Assembly (NCBI GenBank): GCA_029747015.1 | Contig: JAKOGI010002292.1 | Span: 1-64,000, forward strand | DNA from: Carnegiea gigantea | Lineage: Eukaryota > Streptophyta > Magnoliopsida > Caryophyllales > Cactaceae | Direction of reading: 5' to 3' | Length of the DNA stretch: 64,000 bases | Shown: positions 47,263 through 60,659 of the stretch, in pieces | How positions within the stretch are numbered: position 1 is the first letter of the stretch | Layout: each line of letters starts with the position of its first letter | Program-made: the position numbers and the translations under genes | The notes under the pieces: model-generated | Seen by the model: the letters and a program-made list of their open reading frames with translations, nothing else | What the model was told of the DNA's origin: nothing | Databases searched by the model: none

Positions 47263-48082
47263 TGTCTCGGATAATAATCCATATCAGATAAGTCTTGGGA
47301 GGATCCTGAGCTTATAAATGGTGATGTTATACACCTCATCAGACCGACCGCTTGGGGAGAGAGTGATGACCGTGACAATTAGTATTACATCCAACCAAGA
47401 CTCGACTCCGATGTTTCGCTAAGTACTCCACGAAATGGGATAGGTAGGGAGTCCCTTCTGTGATGAGAGCGTTACAGGATTGGATGTGGGAGAATGTCAC
47501 GGATAAGAGTCCTATATTAAATAAGTAATTGGAGGGTCCTAGATTTATAAACAGTGCCGCTACACACTCCATCAGATCGCCCTTTTAGGGAGAGAGTAAA
47601 TGATCCCGTGACAAGTGATATCGGATCCAACCCAAACCTGTCTCCGTGTCTCATAAAGTGCTCCGCGGTATGGGGTAGGCAGGGGGCCTCATATATGACG
47701 AAGACGTCACAGGATTGGGTGAAGGAGAATGTTACGGATAACAATCCTACATCAGCCAAGTGATAGGAGGGTCCTGAACTTATAAACGGTGGCGCTACAC
47801 ACTCTATTAGACCGACCTTTTGGAAAGAGAGTAATGATCCCGTGACAAGTGGTATCGGAGTCAACCAAAACTCAACTCCGGTGTCTAGCTAAATACTCCA
47901 CAGAATGCGATAAGTAGGAGGCCCAATCGGTGATGAGAGCATTATAGGATTGGGTTGGGAGAATATCACGGATAAGAGTCTCACATTGGATAAGTGATAG
48001 GGGGCTCTATGCTTATAAACGATAGCGCTGCACACCTTATCAGACCAGCCTTTTAGGTAGAGAGTAATAACCTACTGATACT
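47263..48082 (+). mobile_element. Tandem TRIM array (four LTRs, three internal regions)
   Basis: LTRs at 47263-47377, 47495-47613, 47730-47847 and 47964 to about 48082 are 115-119 bp. They start TGT(C/T)(A/T)CGG, and the first three end CCGTGACA. Each of the three internal parts (47378-47494, 47614-47729, 47848-47963) is 116-117 bp. They start with a tRNA-Met-like primer site (best copy TGGTATCGGAGTC at 47850) and end with a purine-rich GGATTGGGTGG-type tract. The step is 232-235 bp. Same family as 12247-12599. No coding capacity. Confidence 0.85.
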
Positions 48083-49889
48083 TGACAGATATAATGCTAG
48101 CCAAGGTATGTCCGATATCAGATCTTGATCATGATTTCTGTGAGAATGGAGAAGGCTTGTGAGAGAGAAATGGTGTTACACCTGATCTAATGTATCATTT
48201 AACTGCTATAATAAATGATACTAAGGTAGCTCATGATATATCTAACATTTTAAAAAGATTCATACAGAAGAAGATGATAAGAATAACACAAATACTCTAG
48301 CACGTACAATATATAATGGTGTTAGGTTTAACAACTAAAACTATTGACATAAAAAGATTTACCATTCAAAGTAAAAATCCTACATAGTTTAAACACTCAA
48401 TAGTTAAATTACTCACATTTATGAAGGGAGTCTCAGTTTCCTCACACAAATGCAATATATTACTTTTTAAGCTTGTGTATAAGTAAGGTAACTGAGAGGT
48501 GAATTCAACTTTTTCTCTCCCCCCCCAATATTAAAAGAGGATCCCAGGACGTACGCTTGAAAGAAAAATGTCACTAGTTGCTATTACTGTTTCTTAAAAA
48601 AAGAAAAATCGGTTCAAACTAGTCTAAAATATATGTCATATGCGCAAAATGATCCAAACTGAAATACTTCTACAAAATATATTGAATTTTCCAACTATCT
48701 AGACCGTATCTGGCAACAATATTCTGATCAATTCAATATGCTAATAAGTTAAATTTTTAACATTTGGTAACTTAGTTTTTCTACTAACATTTCAAATAGT
48801 ATTTAGTATTTCAAGCAACATTTATCAAAAACTAGTAATGTTAGCTTTTGGCATTCAAAAATAATACTTATTTTTTTCGGTCAAATTAACCTTTGAAAAT
48901 TTTATATTTGAAAATTATTGGTTTGGATGAGAGAATCATACCAAAATAACATAATCAATGGCAATAAACTTTTAAACAAGTCAATTAAATAATAATAATA
49001 AAATATGTTCAAGTCGACAAATTTATAGAACCAAATACGTTATGCACTTGAGGTGGAAAATATGGTCTACATGAAGGGCTGAAACAGCAATTCAACCATT
49101 GGCAGTCATGTTTACGAATGACAATTAAGAAAAAATTTTGAGTCCTAAAGGGGAGATGGAAAATATTGGTGAACAGAATTCCACAAATAAGACTAGTGCA
49201 ACAACTAGAGATAACCATTCCTTGTTGTACTCTGCAATTTTATTACTCTGTATAAAAAGTGCATAGCAATCTCACTAAGGGATCCAAATGTGGATGAATA
49301 ACTCAATGTTCAATTGTACGATAATAGCAACCAAATTGTCATCGATAAACCTAAGGATAAAATAATTAAAATGCTTTTGTCACGTACAGTTTAACTATTT
49401 TCATTTATATTTCATGTCAATACTCAAACATGAATGTAATTTTTATATTATAATGTTAAAGCCATGTTAACTTATTTTTCTCTATAATGGTGTATATGTT
49501 AATGCCAAAAGTCAAATATAATTCTCGTCGTTAAATTTTATTTTTTATGCTTATAGAAATACTATGTTTACAAAAATATGTATAGATTTTACATATTGAT
49601 AGTATATAAAAAATATATATATATTTCTATAAGTAAGAGAAAAAATAAATGATAAGTTGAATATTATTATAAAAATACATATAAAGAGATGTAAGAAGAT
49701 GTAAGATGTTATAAGAATCTTGTTAAAAAAGCAAGGAGTTGTAAGAAGTTGTAAGAAAATGCAAGTTGTAGCTTAAATGCTCACTATCGCATTAAAAAAA
49801 AAAAAAGCGGGCCTAATTGGTGTAAAAGTTGGCTGGAGTAGTCCTAGAACCAACTTGGGGAGGAGCAAGCTACACAAATCCCGTAATAC
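48083..49889. other. AT-rich DNA with a CTTACA-type MITE end
   Basis: No gene seen. At about 49685-49810 inverted TGTAAGAAG repeats end in GCGGGCC followed by TAA. This looks like the right end of another CTTACA-rich PIF-type MITE whose left end I could not find. Confidence 0.4.
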
Positions 49890-50330
<441 letters not shown>

Positions 50331-50439
50331 TTTTCTCTTTTGTTATATTTCCTTTCCTTTTGTATTATGATAGGCACAAAGGTTGGGAACAAGGTTGCAT
50401 GGAAATTATTATCATCAATTTGGTGGCAATTATTGCAAT

Positions 50440-51514
50440 TTGCGACTCTTAAGTACTCTATATTTTACAAAAATAATTTTTAAAGGACAACTTTTTTTAG
50501 AATGTATTTCTAAGTACTTACTATTTTAAGTAAACTATTATCAGGGCTCAATATTCTGCAGAACTACTATTTTAAAGAGTTTTTTCTTTCAAATCTGACC
50601 AACAACTTTCTAAAATTTCTATTTTTGTACCAAATGGGGTTCAAAGTGTAAATACTCAAACTTTTGGGCCTTTTCAGAAAACTAAACTTATATTCACGTT
50701 TGAACTTCTTATAATGACTTTATTGGTAATAATTATCACAATCTATTACTTATATCATAAATATAATATTTTCTATGATTAGAGGCCTACCATACTTAGT
50801 AAAATAACTAAAACTTAATTAAAGAGTTTCAGCCATTACCTGAACTTAGTCGATGTTGGATGCTGACGTTGCTCTAGCTTCCAGTCTACAGAGAATGTTA
50901 ATCTTAATCACATCTTTCTTAGATCAAATACAGCATAGATCCATTTTGTTTTCTACCTTGGACTGCAGTCACTAATTATTTTTTTTATTTTTAAAGATAC
51001 TGAGGCTTTCATCAAGAAATCATAATATTTAAGACATAAAGTTCAACTTAATAACGTTTCCTACTGGGAACCTTCTTTTCTTGAAAGTTTGAAAGTGGAA
51101 ATATTACAATGGAAAGATTAAAGAAAGACTTAAACTACTAAGATCATCAAAGATACTTGCTCATAGATAAATAGACATTCCTGACTTCTCTTTTGCTCAA
51201 GTATACTCAAATTACAGTATCCCTTCTTAGCACTTAACCCCTCCTTTTATAGAGAAGATGGACTACATAGAATGCCCTAATGATTATAGTAAATGCTGAT
51301 ACTTTCACATGACTACAATTGCCCCCACATGACTATAGTAGCCTCACATGACTATAGTAGATTGCGTTATTTTACTGACTTGACACCTGATAAAAGTATA
51401 ATAATGGTGCAACAACTTTTTAGAGAACTTAATGTTGACAAGGCTAGTCGTCCATATTGAGATTTTATATGCCCTTGTCTCTAATAATATTTTCCACTCC
51501 ATCATTATCCAGGT
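50440..51514 (-). mobile_element. Endogenous pararetrovirus copy 3, intergenic part
   Basis: Colinear with 14135-15180 of copy 1 and with the intergenic region of copy 2, on the same strand. It contains the best TATA box of the three copies. It ends where the gag-only Copia inserted (51515) and resumes at 63338. The left end near 50440 matches the left end of copy 1. Confidence 0.8.
51245..51251 (-). promoter_or_regulatory. TATA box of pararetrovirus copy 3
   Basis: TATAAAAGGAG on the minus strand, in the position of the pregenomic RNA promoter. Upstream (51306, 51326, 51345) lie three CACATGACTA repeats 19-20 bp apart, a possible enhancer. Confidence 0.55.
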
Positions 51515-52746
51515 TGAAGTTTCAGATCACCCTAGAGTGGGGTGAATAGGGTGATTGCAAGAACTTAAAATTGAAATCAAATGTAAGTGTGAAAATCAAA
51601 TAGAAATGATACGCAAGGATATTTTAACGAGGTTGGGTTTCAATTAGGTTTAGGTCCATGCCTATAGTTATCCAACTCTAGGATTCAATACTGAACTTTT
51701 TTTTTTTTAATTAAGATGAACTCTCAACAATCTCTCAGAGCTACCTCACTCAAGAGATCCCAATCACTTAAGCCAACCTCTTGGCTTAAGTTTGGGGGGA
51801 GTTGACCTCACAAACTCTAAGTTGACTTTTTAATAATTTTTCACACCTTAATTCTTTGATCTCAAAACAAAACTTAGCATAATAACTCAATGTGTAATCT
51901 CAGTGCTTTTTCTGACTTTGTTGGATGTTTGCTCTTGCTCTTGTGATCACTATTTATAGGCTTACAAGTTGTGATCTTAAAAAGCCAAGAAGGAAGTTTC
52001 TGCCCAGAATATCCTGAAATTTGATTTCAGGCTCTTGAAATATGATCTGTAGATTCTGATTTAATTTTCTTGTCAGCTGAATATTCTGATTTGATATTCT
52101 ATGCAAATCAGCCATGGTGGATAAGCTGCATATGATATTTCTCTTGTACATGATATTAGTAATCTCTTAGAAACAAGAAACAAGAGATTTTGAATATTAT
52201 TTTGATATTATTTGGCAACTCAAAGTTGTGTCTCATTTAATAGAATATTTGATTATATAAGTTAACTCACCAAGATCATATCATACAAGATTGAAGCAAG
52301 GCAATACTATCTTTATTCTCAAATTTGAAATTCAAATTTGAATAGGCAGAGCATATTTTTCAATCAAATAAAATCATTAAATATTATATGATACCTGCAT
52401 ATTTTTCTATCCATAAACACATATCTGGATAACAACTTGATCCAATCAAATCCATTAATATTATTCACTTAGATTATATGGATAAATATCCATAGAAACT
52501 CAATATTCTATCATATCACTCCCATTAATAATCAATCAAAGCTTTTCATCCAAGACTTAAACTTTTCAAGTGCTAAGCCCATGTATTAACCAAATATGTA
52601 ACCAATTTGACGAATTGGACTTATAAGAACACTATATATGAAACTGACAAATGATACAAATATTCAATAAACAACTATTACATATATAATTATTATCCAC
52701 ATTGTCTGTTATCATCAAAATCATTATGTGACTTCTAGAGTCAACA
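51515..52746 (-). repeat. 3' LTR of gag-only Copia
   Basis: 1,232 bp with TGAAG and TCAACA ends on the plus strand (TGTTGA...CTTCA in element orientation). Matches 62112-63337 throughout, with visible scattered substitutions and small indels. Confidence 0.88.
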
Positions 52747-52760
52747 ATCTCCCTCTTTTT
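52747..52760 (-). other. Polypurine tract of gag-only Copia
   Basis: AAAAAGAGGGAGAT on the minus strand directly precedes the 3' LTR. Confidence 0.75.
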
Positions 52761-54600
52761 GATGATAACAAATAATAATGCTAATAGAAGATGATATTTG
52801 TATACATAACTTGATTCGTGCATACACTTATCATAAGCTCATTCTTCTTCCCCTTCGTCATCATTAAAAAGGAATGTAGAATATAAACCAACCAACTAGT
52901 TGCATAGCTCCCCCTTAATATGATGCTTAGAAGGAGGAAGGGTTAACTTCACAAGCTTAAATCCAATAACATATCATCAAAATCAACCACTTCACTTGGA
53001 TGTCTCAAAAATGACATGCTAAGGGTTATAAGAGATACAAGTATATGAAAAAAATGTTGACAATTTAGAATAAATTATCTCTCCTAAGGCAACTATATAT
53101 CGAGCATAGATCAAATAATCGAGAAATTTTCTCCCTTTCCAAAATCATTAATCCAAGGTAATTCATATGGCATGAGATATGCAAGTTGAGCATATAATAG
53201 TATTCATGCCAATTCATATTAACGACTGCAATCTTGATATGACCATTCTTTTTAAAAAAATTTATAGTCGTATAAGGTATAATGTGCACGTGTAGGGATT
53301 GCACCATATAATTAAGCTAGTTTTCCTTACAAATATAATTAAAGCATATATATAATATCGTATGTAAGAGAGATGCAATAACATTTTGTTATGCATTACA
53401 ATATTAAAGTCATGCCAACACAAAGTCATAATCGTATGAAAGATGTATGCATGGCTTATGAGGGTCCATACCAAAATATAAGCATAGGTTCTTACAAAAA
53501 AATATATCAAATAGAAGCATGAAATTTATCTCCGCATAAATATAGTTGCATCATATAACATCAATCTTTCTCATGGGACCATATATAGGGCACAAAAATA
53601 TTTTATGTCCTCAAGAAAATAAACGTTAGATTTTATATGTTAATAAATTTAAAAATTAAAATAAATATTATCATCAAAATCTATGATACATATACTAGTA
53701 TCAAAGAAATAAAATTTCTATATTGCCCATGCGTATAGTCAAAAGGCATATAAAACTATTAGCAATTAAAAACCTATCATCTGTGCTCATTTCATAATTA
53801 ATCTAGGATAATTCAGGAGGTAAAGTATAATCCAGTTCATGTAAAAATCCAATGTAAGTTAAACCGTATGACCAGTGTCTAAGATCATAAAAATCATGTA
53901 GCCATGGACATAACAACATACTAGAAATATTCCATATGAATCAACTTCTCTCTCTGCCCCTTGATAAAGATAATTAGATCTATTACGTCAAGTATAGGGT
54001 CATGAGACATGTACCATTAAGAACTTACTATGTCTCCCACTTAATTTATGCCAAAACTATTATAGCATAAGTTATATGTCAATAGTATATTGGTTGATAA
54101 AATTATCACAACTATGAGTAATATGTTGGAGGACATGTGCATAAATGGTATGAAAAATTGATGTACACTATCGTAATTATATTTCAAATAATATATGCAG
54201 TTTCATGAATGATTGTATAAGATCACAAAAGATATGAAAATATTGATTAATAGGAATATACGATGTTTCTTCCTTCTAATATCAGTATCATGTTGATTAA
54301 GATGACTCGTTTTAAGTGTCCAAGTCAAGAAGACAAATCAAAAGTAATCAAGCTTTTCAAGTATGCATGGAATAATATCTATGTGTGAACTGCTGATCTC
54401 TTCCCCCCCCCCCAATATAATACTTATTAATAAATATAGTAAGGGGAATTATTTGCCTCAATTTTCAAGGATAAAATGTTGCCAACAATAGGACTTCAAT
54501 AATTTCTTGAACACCAAATTTTGAATTAAGGTTTTTTTTTTTTTAGGGGGCTCAGGCATCAAATACCCTTACAAAATAAACTTAAACATTTCTGAAAGAA
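52761..54600. other. Non-coding 3' interior of gag-only Copia
   Basis: AT-rich 1.8 kb where pol would be expected. No RT, integrase or protease motif in any frame and no frame over 82 codons. Confidence 0.6.
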
Positions 54601-56275
54601 TGTTTGAAAATTTTGGGTCCATTAAGTGGCCTTGTTCCCTTTGGAATCCAAATCTGAATAATATTTAAAGATGGTTTTCTAAGTGAACATGAGTATGCAA
54701 TATGACCCATTTTAGAACAATGATTACACGTTCTAGCATCCTTTTTATATAGAGTAGGCTTAACAAAGAAATTTTAATAGGTATTCTTTTTGTTGGAGTA
54801 ATTATATCCAATTTCCTATTTGTTAAAGGATGCTCTTTGGGTACAAAGTGACTTGTCCAAATTTTCTTGTCCTTGTGTAAAATTTTAGGACTGTTTTGTG
54901 ATCTTTATTACATTTGTCTTGCAATTCCATATTCTTATTCTTTAAATTCTTAACTTTATCATGAAGATCATTGTTTAATTTTTCAAGAGCTACATTCATT
55001 TGATTTAATTCTCGAACATTTTTCTCGAGATCTTTATATTCAGATAAATGTCTCTATTCTAGTTTAGCGAAACTAACTAAGGCATTAATTATTCTTCTTT
55101 AGAAAATTCATAGAGAGTCAATATATCTACCTCATTAGTACTTTTATACTTAGATCTTCGGTCATCTTGTACTTCCTTGGCCATAGATAGATGTCAGTAG
55201 TGTGTTATTCATCACTTTCACTTTCATTTATGTTGCTATTGCTCCAAGCTGCAATCATTGCTCCCTTGTTGTCTTTCTTTTTAAATCTCCGTGTTTCTCC
55301 CATCTTTTGGGTTAGTGGATAATCCTTCAACAAATATCTTGGCATACCCCGCCCATAACAAGAACTAATATTAGTGTTGTCTTTATGAAAAAAATTACCT
55401 TTGGAGGATTTTTCATTTCTTTTCAACATAGATCCTTTTGAGTTGAATCCTCGTTGATCGAATTTTTTCTTTAGCCCCATTTTGTTACGGCCTCGAATGA
55501 TCAATGAGAATGGTTTTTCATCATTGTCGTTGGATTCTTCCTCATCTGAAGTGCAATCTTCTTGTATAGCTTTTAGTGCTATTCCTTTCTTTAAAAGAGC
55601 TTTCTCTTAAACCTTCCTTTAGATTAATCTCATGTGTCAAGAGCTTTCGTAGAAGACCGTCTAGTTCCAGCTTCTTAAGATCTTCAACTTCTTCGATTGC
55701 GGTAACTTTTGGTTCTTACTTGTTCTTTGGAAGACACCGAAGGATCTTTCTCACCATTTCTTCATTTGAATAGGTCTTACCAAGCGACTTCAAGTTGTTA
55801 GTGGTGTTGGTGAACCTAATGAACATGTCTTTTATCGATTCGTCTATCTGCATTTTGAACAATTCATATTGATGTATGAACATGGTCATTTTTGTTTCAC
55901 AGACTTGGCTCGTCCCTTCATTAAGTGACTATCAATTTGTTCCAAATTTTTTAGCTGTATCACAGGAAGAAATTCGATTATATTCATTAGCATCTAAACC
56001 ACAATAAAGGATATGTTCAGCCCTTGAATTTTTAGTAAGTTTATTCCCATTAGCGCTAGTATATTGATCTTGTAGTTTATCAACTTCTTCTCCCTTATCA
56101 TTTTTTATCTTAGGAATGGAATAGGGTCCATTGTTCACAATCTCCCATAGCTCTATGCCTGTAGATTCAATAAATATCTGCATGGTATTTTTCCAATAAG
56201 AAAAGTTAGTTCCTTTAAATAAGGGGATCTAATTGTAGATCGACCTTTAATATTGATATCTTCTGAAAAGGCCAT
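54601..56275 (-). pseudogene. Copia gag, broken
   Basis: Starts at ATG 56273-56275 (MAFSEDINIKGRST). A frameshift follows within about 25 codons. Then come the Copia gag (UBN2-type) features: YWKNTMQIFIESTGIELWEI, a KLTKNSRAEHIL segment with the DANEYNRISSC-like motif (56183-55932), and a DESIKDMFIRFTN region near 55830. Next are a first, ruined knuckle CYGRGMPRYLLKDY (about 55340) and a second, intact CCHC knuckle CNHCSKMGHIAYSC (about 54700-54745), followed by IWIPKGTRPLNGPK. In intact elements this last part borders the protease. Gag forms the virus-like particle and binds RNA. Stops lie at about 55710 and further on. Confidence 0.78.
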
Positions 56276-56285
56276 AATCGCTACC

Positions 56286-57684
56286 TGTTGCAAGAAAAAC
56301 AGAATTTTAATATTTGTAAACCCCAAGTGCAAGGTGTATCATTGAGTACTTGGGGTGTCGTCCGCAGGGAATTGTGTTTCCAACTACCAGAGTTTACTAA
56401 AGCGTCTCAAGCTAGGCAAGATCAACGGTGAAGGAAGGGAACTAAACTACACTACAAATACAGAAACAAGCGACTTGGAGTTGTGATTTTACCAATGGAT
56501 GAACTAACTAACCAAGACGAGTCTTAACCTACCCAAACCATACTACAAACTAGAGATGGTCGATTGCACCATCAAAGACCACCCAAGCCCTCTCTCAAGG
56601 GTCATGGGCTAGTCTAACTCGCGTAACCACCTACTTTCGTGGGGTTAGTCGAATTAGACCACAAAACTAGCAACCTCGGACCTAACTCGATTCGGATACT
56701 ACTTTCGTGTCCCGAACTCGGCTATTCCCTCTCCCACACTAGCAAATTGACCTCACCTCTCAGCATAAGTCAATCGCCCAAAAAAATATGGATGAAAGCT
56801 CTCTCAAGCATTTCATCGAACACTTGGCGGGCGTGAAGGAAAACTCTAAGTTCTAGGCATAGATTGGGTATGGTTAGGCCTAACTACAAGATCAATTAGC
56901 CATCAAGAGGCTAATCACAACCCAAGCCAACACAATCTACCAACTAAACATCAAAAACGAATCAAAACCTAAACTACCAAACAAGTGCAAGAACACGAAG
57001 AACAAAGCAAAGGAAATGAAATAAAATGAATTCAAACAAGTAAATGACATAAATTAACAACGAAATTAAACATATAAATCAAACAAAACAAATACAAGAA
57101 TCAAAATCAACAAAATATAAATAATAAGAACATAAAAACTAGAGAGATAAAAGAGGAGAAAGCTTAGTCTTGAATTGATGAAGAACTTGAACTCCAAAGG
57201 TTGAATCCAATGTTACAATCTTCAATCCTAAACTAATCTCCCTTATTAGCTAAAATCTATCCTAAACTACTCTAGAAATCGCCAGAGACACGCCCCAAGA
57301 GAAGCCCGCACGACTCTCTGCGCGACCCCCACAAACAGACGCCTGAACGAACTTAAATAGAAATCGCGAACACGACGAAAGGGGGGGACGGCACGGTAGT
57401 GCCATGTGGCACGTCCGTGCCACATGGCACGGCCACACCGTGCCACTTCACTGGTGGCGCGGTGTCGCCCCCCCGGTTTTGTCCGGTTTTGCCGGTTTTC
57501 GTCGGTTTTCGCTGTTTTTCTTCGTTTTGTCTCGTCTTCGTCCCTTTTCGCGACATTTGCTTGATTTGAAGTTGTTTCCTACAAAACATAAATAAAACAA
57601 GTAAAAATCCTAAGAATTATGTTATTATACGAGCAAAAAGTACGTGAAAGAGGCACGTAAAATGGGTAAATTTACCGTTCAACA
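56286..57684 (-). repeat. 3' LTR of the nested element
   Basis: Plus-strand ends TGTTGCAAG and CGTTCAACA. It carries the near-palindrome of the GTGCCATGTGGCAC type at about 57401-57432, with one central mismatch. Confidence 0.95.
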
Positions 57685-59316
57685 CACCCCCACACCTATC
57701 TTTTGCTCGTCCTCGAGCAAAATGAAAGAAAAACTAAAGTAAACAACTAACTCACTTTCGTAGGAATCACGGTTGCATTTAGCGTATGCAACAAGCCCTT
57801 TAAACCCCTTGGTCACCCCAATGGGACGAGTAAGGTCTCGTGAGCGTTTGCAGAAGATATACCCACAAAATCTCAAAAAGGAAAAACAAAGAAAAGAGGA
57901 ACAAAAATTGAAAAAAAGAAAATGACAAAACAAAATATATACATCAGGGTGAACTGTACACGTTCGATCAACCAAAACCCCCCCAGTAACTCATGTATCT
58001 GTCTGTACGCAAGCATTATATGCATCTCAGGACACATCATCCCAAAGAATGACATTCAGACATCAGCTTTTCACCCCACGACGCAAGAAAATAATGAATC
58101 CATCCTGGTGCCTGTGTGCAAGTGTATCATCACCCTAAAACTAAGCCTACCAAAACCAAACTCAATCCCACGCAGCTGACACAAGCTACCTTTTCGAATG
58201 GCTAGCATGGAAAGCAAGCTTCCCCCGTAACAGTATTGCCTCAAAGGGTAACACCCAGTAGCGCATGCCTCAAAGGGGTACTTGTCGTTTCCAATTCTTT
58301 TCTTCCCCACTTTTTTTCTTTCCATTATTATTTTTTTTTCAATACAAACTCATGTTATGCCTCAAAGGGATACACCCAGTAGCGCTTGAATTTGTTTGTT
58401 TTTTGCTTTTGTTTTGGAAAATGGGGGTGCCAGCACATATAAAAGGAGCTATGCAGTAGACAAGTGGGGGAGTCAATCATGGAAGACTAAGAATATAGGA
58501 TGATGATAATACATAAATCAGGACTGGATTGCAAAATTACAGTGGATTGTTGGGGTTAGAACTGAGACCTAAAAACGACAGATTGAGGATGAATATCTAT
58601 CATGCACATTATACTTATATACGAGCTAATAGTCAAGGTACCGGAGATCAAAGCTGATCAAAATAGTACAAAACTCCCTTAAATTCAAAAGGAAAAGAAA
58701 AATTTATACAAAAAGGAGAAAAATTGCAAAATTTACACACAAATGAAAAATTTTCACAAAAATAAAAAGAAAAGGGGAGATGACCCACCCCCACACCGAA
58801 ATCTCACAATGTCCTCATTGGGAGCCGTGAATCATCACCAACACACAAAAATAAAGAAAACAAAATCAAATACAAGACATACAAAATCAACAAATATATA
58901 CACAAGCTAACACACTCTCCCAAAAACGCAATCTCGCCCAATCAAAAACAAGATCACACATATATACCAAACTAGCACCACCAACAAGAAATATATACCA
59001 ATCCAACAACACCACCAATCACAACACAATAAAAATCCACAAAAACACAAAAATGGTGATCGCAGCCAACAACGGCTCAGCAACATCCACATTTCACCAC
59101 AAGATGATCACCAACCAAAAACACAATCCTAATATCCACAACTAAATAAAAACAAAAAGAAAGAAAAGAAAAAGAAAAAGAAGGGGGGAGAAGAGTGAGG
59201 ACGAGTATACCAGGTCGGGTGCTGAATGTACCCGAACTATGCCATGACGACTTAAGGAGCATCAGCCACTCCTTGCCGCTCAAGATGCGAATCATCAGCT
59301 CGGATGCAGTGAAAAC
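57685..59316. other. Non-coding 3' interior of the nested element
   Basis: Begins with the G-rich tract GTGTGGGGGTG (minus strand), the likely polypurine tract next to the 3' LTR. Contains a 28-bp direct repeat TGCCTCAAAGGG(T/A)...AGTAGCGC at 58237 and 58358. No convincing coding frame. Confidence 0.6.
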
Positions 59317-60426
59317 TCATAGGATCTTATCATGCATTGCTGCATGCAGCTCAGAATAGTGTGAGTAAGAGAACACTGATAAAGATGGAGCAAACAAAGT
59401 TAGTGCCCTCTTAAACTCACCAGATACCTGTGAGAAATCAGAAGAATAATCAAATACAATAGTCAATGCGATTTCTCCAGGCATGCCCTCTAGGTACAGA
59501 CGATAAGGATCAAGGAGGGGGTCATACCCTCTAAAAGTACCTAGAGGCGCAGAACAGTCAACCACATTCCCCTCGAGTATCACATGAGGATCAATAAGTG
59601 ACAAATCACAACACTTAGGGGAATGGGAGGGTGGTGAACATGAAGAGGAAGCATGGAATGTAGCAAGAGAGGTGGGGGAGATGTTATCAATAAAATCAGG
59701 ACTAGTTGGTCCTGCAACCACAACATCCATGCATGAAGTCCCTGTGGGAGTCCCATAAAAAGCATGCACCTCGATAGAAACATTGTCAGACTCAGACCTA
59801 CTATCATCCTCCTCAACACTAACGCTAACGCCAAAGGTCTCACCTACCTTGAACTCCATCGACTGAGCTAAAGGGGAAGGTGTATCAGGAAAGGTCATGA
59901 TAAGCGCAGTGTTGTCCCAGAGGGTATTAGGAAAGGATGAAGCAACAGTGAGTGAAGTGGTCAAGGGAGGGTCGAGTACGTCCTCTAGTTCGGACTGTAG
60001 AGGAGGAAAAGACGCACCATCATTACACATATTGACATCAAGTCTAGGAATACTAGAACTAGGGTCAGTCTCGGGTGATAGGTCATACTCCCGCAGTTTA
60101 TTAACAAACTTAGCAAACTCAACTTGTTGCTTGTTCATGGCCTCTATCATACTAGAAATTCTAGCAAAGCCATCAGCAGAAATACGATAGGGACAAGAAA
60201 CACTGTCATGGTCAGAACAATGGCAGATCTCACATGCAAGAGGTGTATAATTAGGAACGCAGGGGGATGGGATGGATGAAGTAAATTGACTAGTCTCAAA
60301 TTCATAAGTATCCCTAGCCAACCACTCAAGTAATTCCCAAACTTCATCAACATTTCGAGCATGGAAATCCCAATGCTCCAAAAGAGCACGGGTCTCACAA
60401 GTCACACCCTCATCGACAACATGCAA
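59317..60426 (-). CDS. Gag-like protein of the nested element, intact ORF
   Basis: 369 codons without interruption from ATG 60426 (MHVVDEGVTCETRALLEH). Residues 1-50 are Trp/Leu-rich and helical in style (WELLEWLARDTYEFE). Residues about 63-77 form a CCHC zinc knuckle, CEICHCSDHDSVSCPY (C-x2-C-x4-H-x4-C). Residues about 85-115 are a probable helix (ARISSMIEAMNKQQVEFAKF), then a long acidic, Ser/Pro-rich region. The C-terminus (from about 275) has a more structured look. This fits a C-terminal nucleocapsid part of a gypsy gag or its derivative. The product would bind the element's RNA and join particles made with a partner's enzymes. No pol domain follows. The true start may be upstream, because the N-terminal capsid part of a full gag is not seen. 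Confidence 0.65.
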   Translation of the reverse strand: MHVVDEGVTCETRALLEHWDFHARNVDEVWELLEWLARDTYEFETSQFTSSIPSPCVPNYTPLACEICHCSDHDSVSCPYRISADGFARISSMIEAMNKQQVEFAKFVNKLREYDLSPETDPSSSIPRLDVNMCNDGASFPPLQSELEDVLDPPLTTSLTVASSFPNTLWDNTALIMTFPDTPSPLAQSMEFKVGETFGVSVSVEEDDSRSESDNVSIEVHAFYGTPTGTSCMDVVVAGPTSPDFIDNISPTSLATFHASSSCSPPSHSPKCCDLSLIDPHVILEGNVVDCSAPLGTFRGYDPLLDPYRLYLEGMPGEIALTIVFDYSSDFSQVSGEFKRALTLFAPSLSVFSYSHYSELHAAMHDKIL

Positions 60427-60634
60427 TATTTCCCATTTTCCATATAAACATCTACAAGAAGCACATTAAGCAAGATAAGCATGTAAACGATCCTAATAAC
60501 GGTAAAATAATTCTTGCTCACATTGGGGAAAATGGAAAATTGCCATTGGATTTTTTTTTTTTTTGAAATTTTTGATGGGAAATAAAAGCCTAGTCTCGAA
60601 TGCCTAAGCAAACCCCAATATCGAAAAACGCCAA

Positions 60635-60653
60635 TTCCCCGGCAACGGCGCCA
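60635..60653 (-). other. tRNA-Asp primer-binding site
   Basis: TGGCGCCGTTGCCGGGGAA on the minus strand, six bases inside the 5' LTR, complementary to the 3' end of tRNA-Asp. Confidence 0.9.
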
Positions 60654-60659
60654 AAAACT

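Noticed and set aside
47263..48082. Cassandra-type TRIM with embedded 5S RNA, or a 5S rDNA array
   Set aside because: The unit length is suggestive but no 5S A-box/C-box or conserved 5S sequence is present. LTR ends and primer sites explain the repeat.
57873..58055. Small membrane-like ORFs in the nested element (57679-58055, 58907-59295)
   Set aside because: Phe/Leu-rich frames arise from the A-rich plus strand of the element. No start context, motif or conservation supports them.
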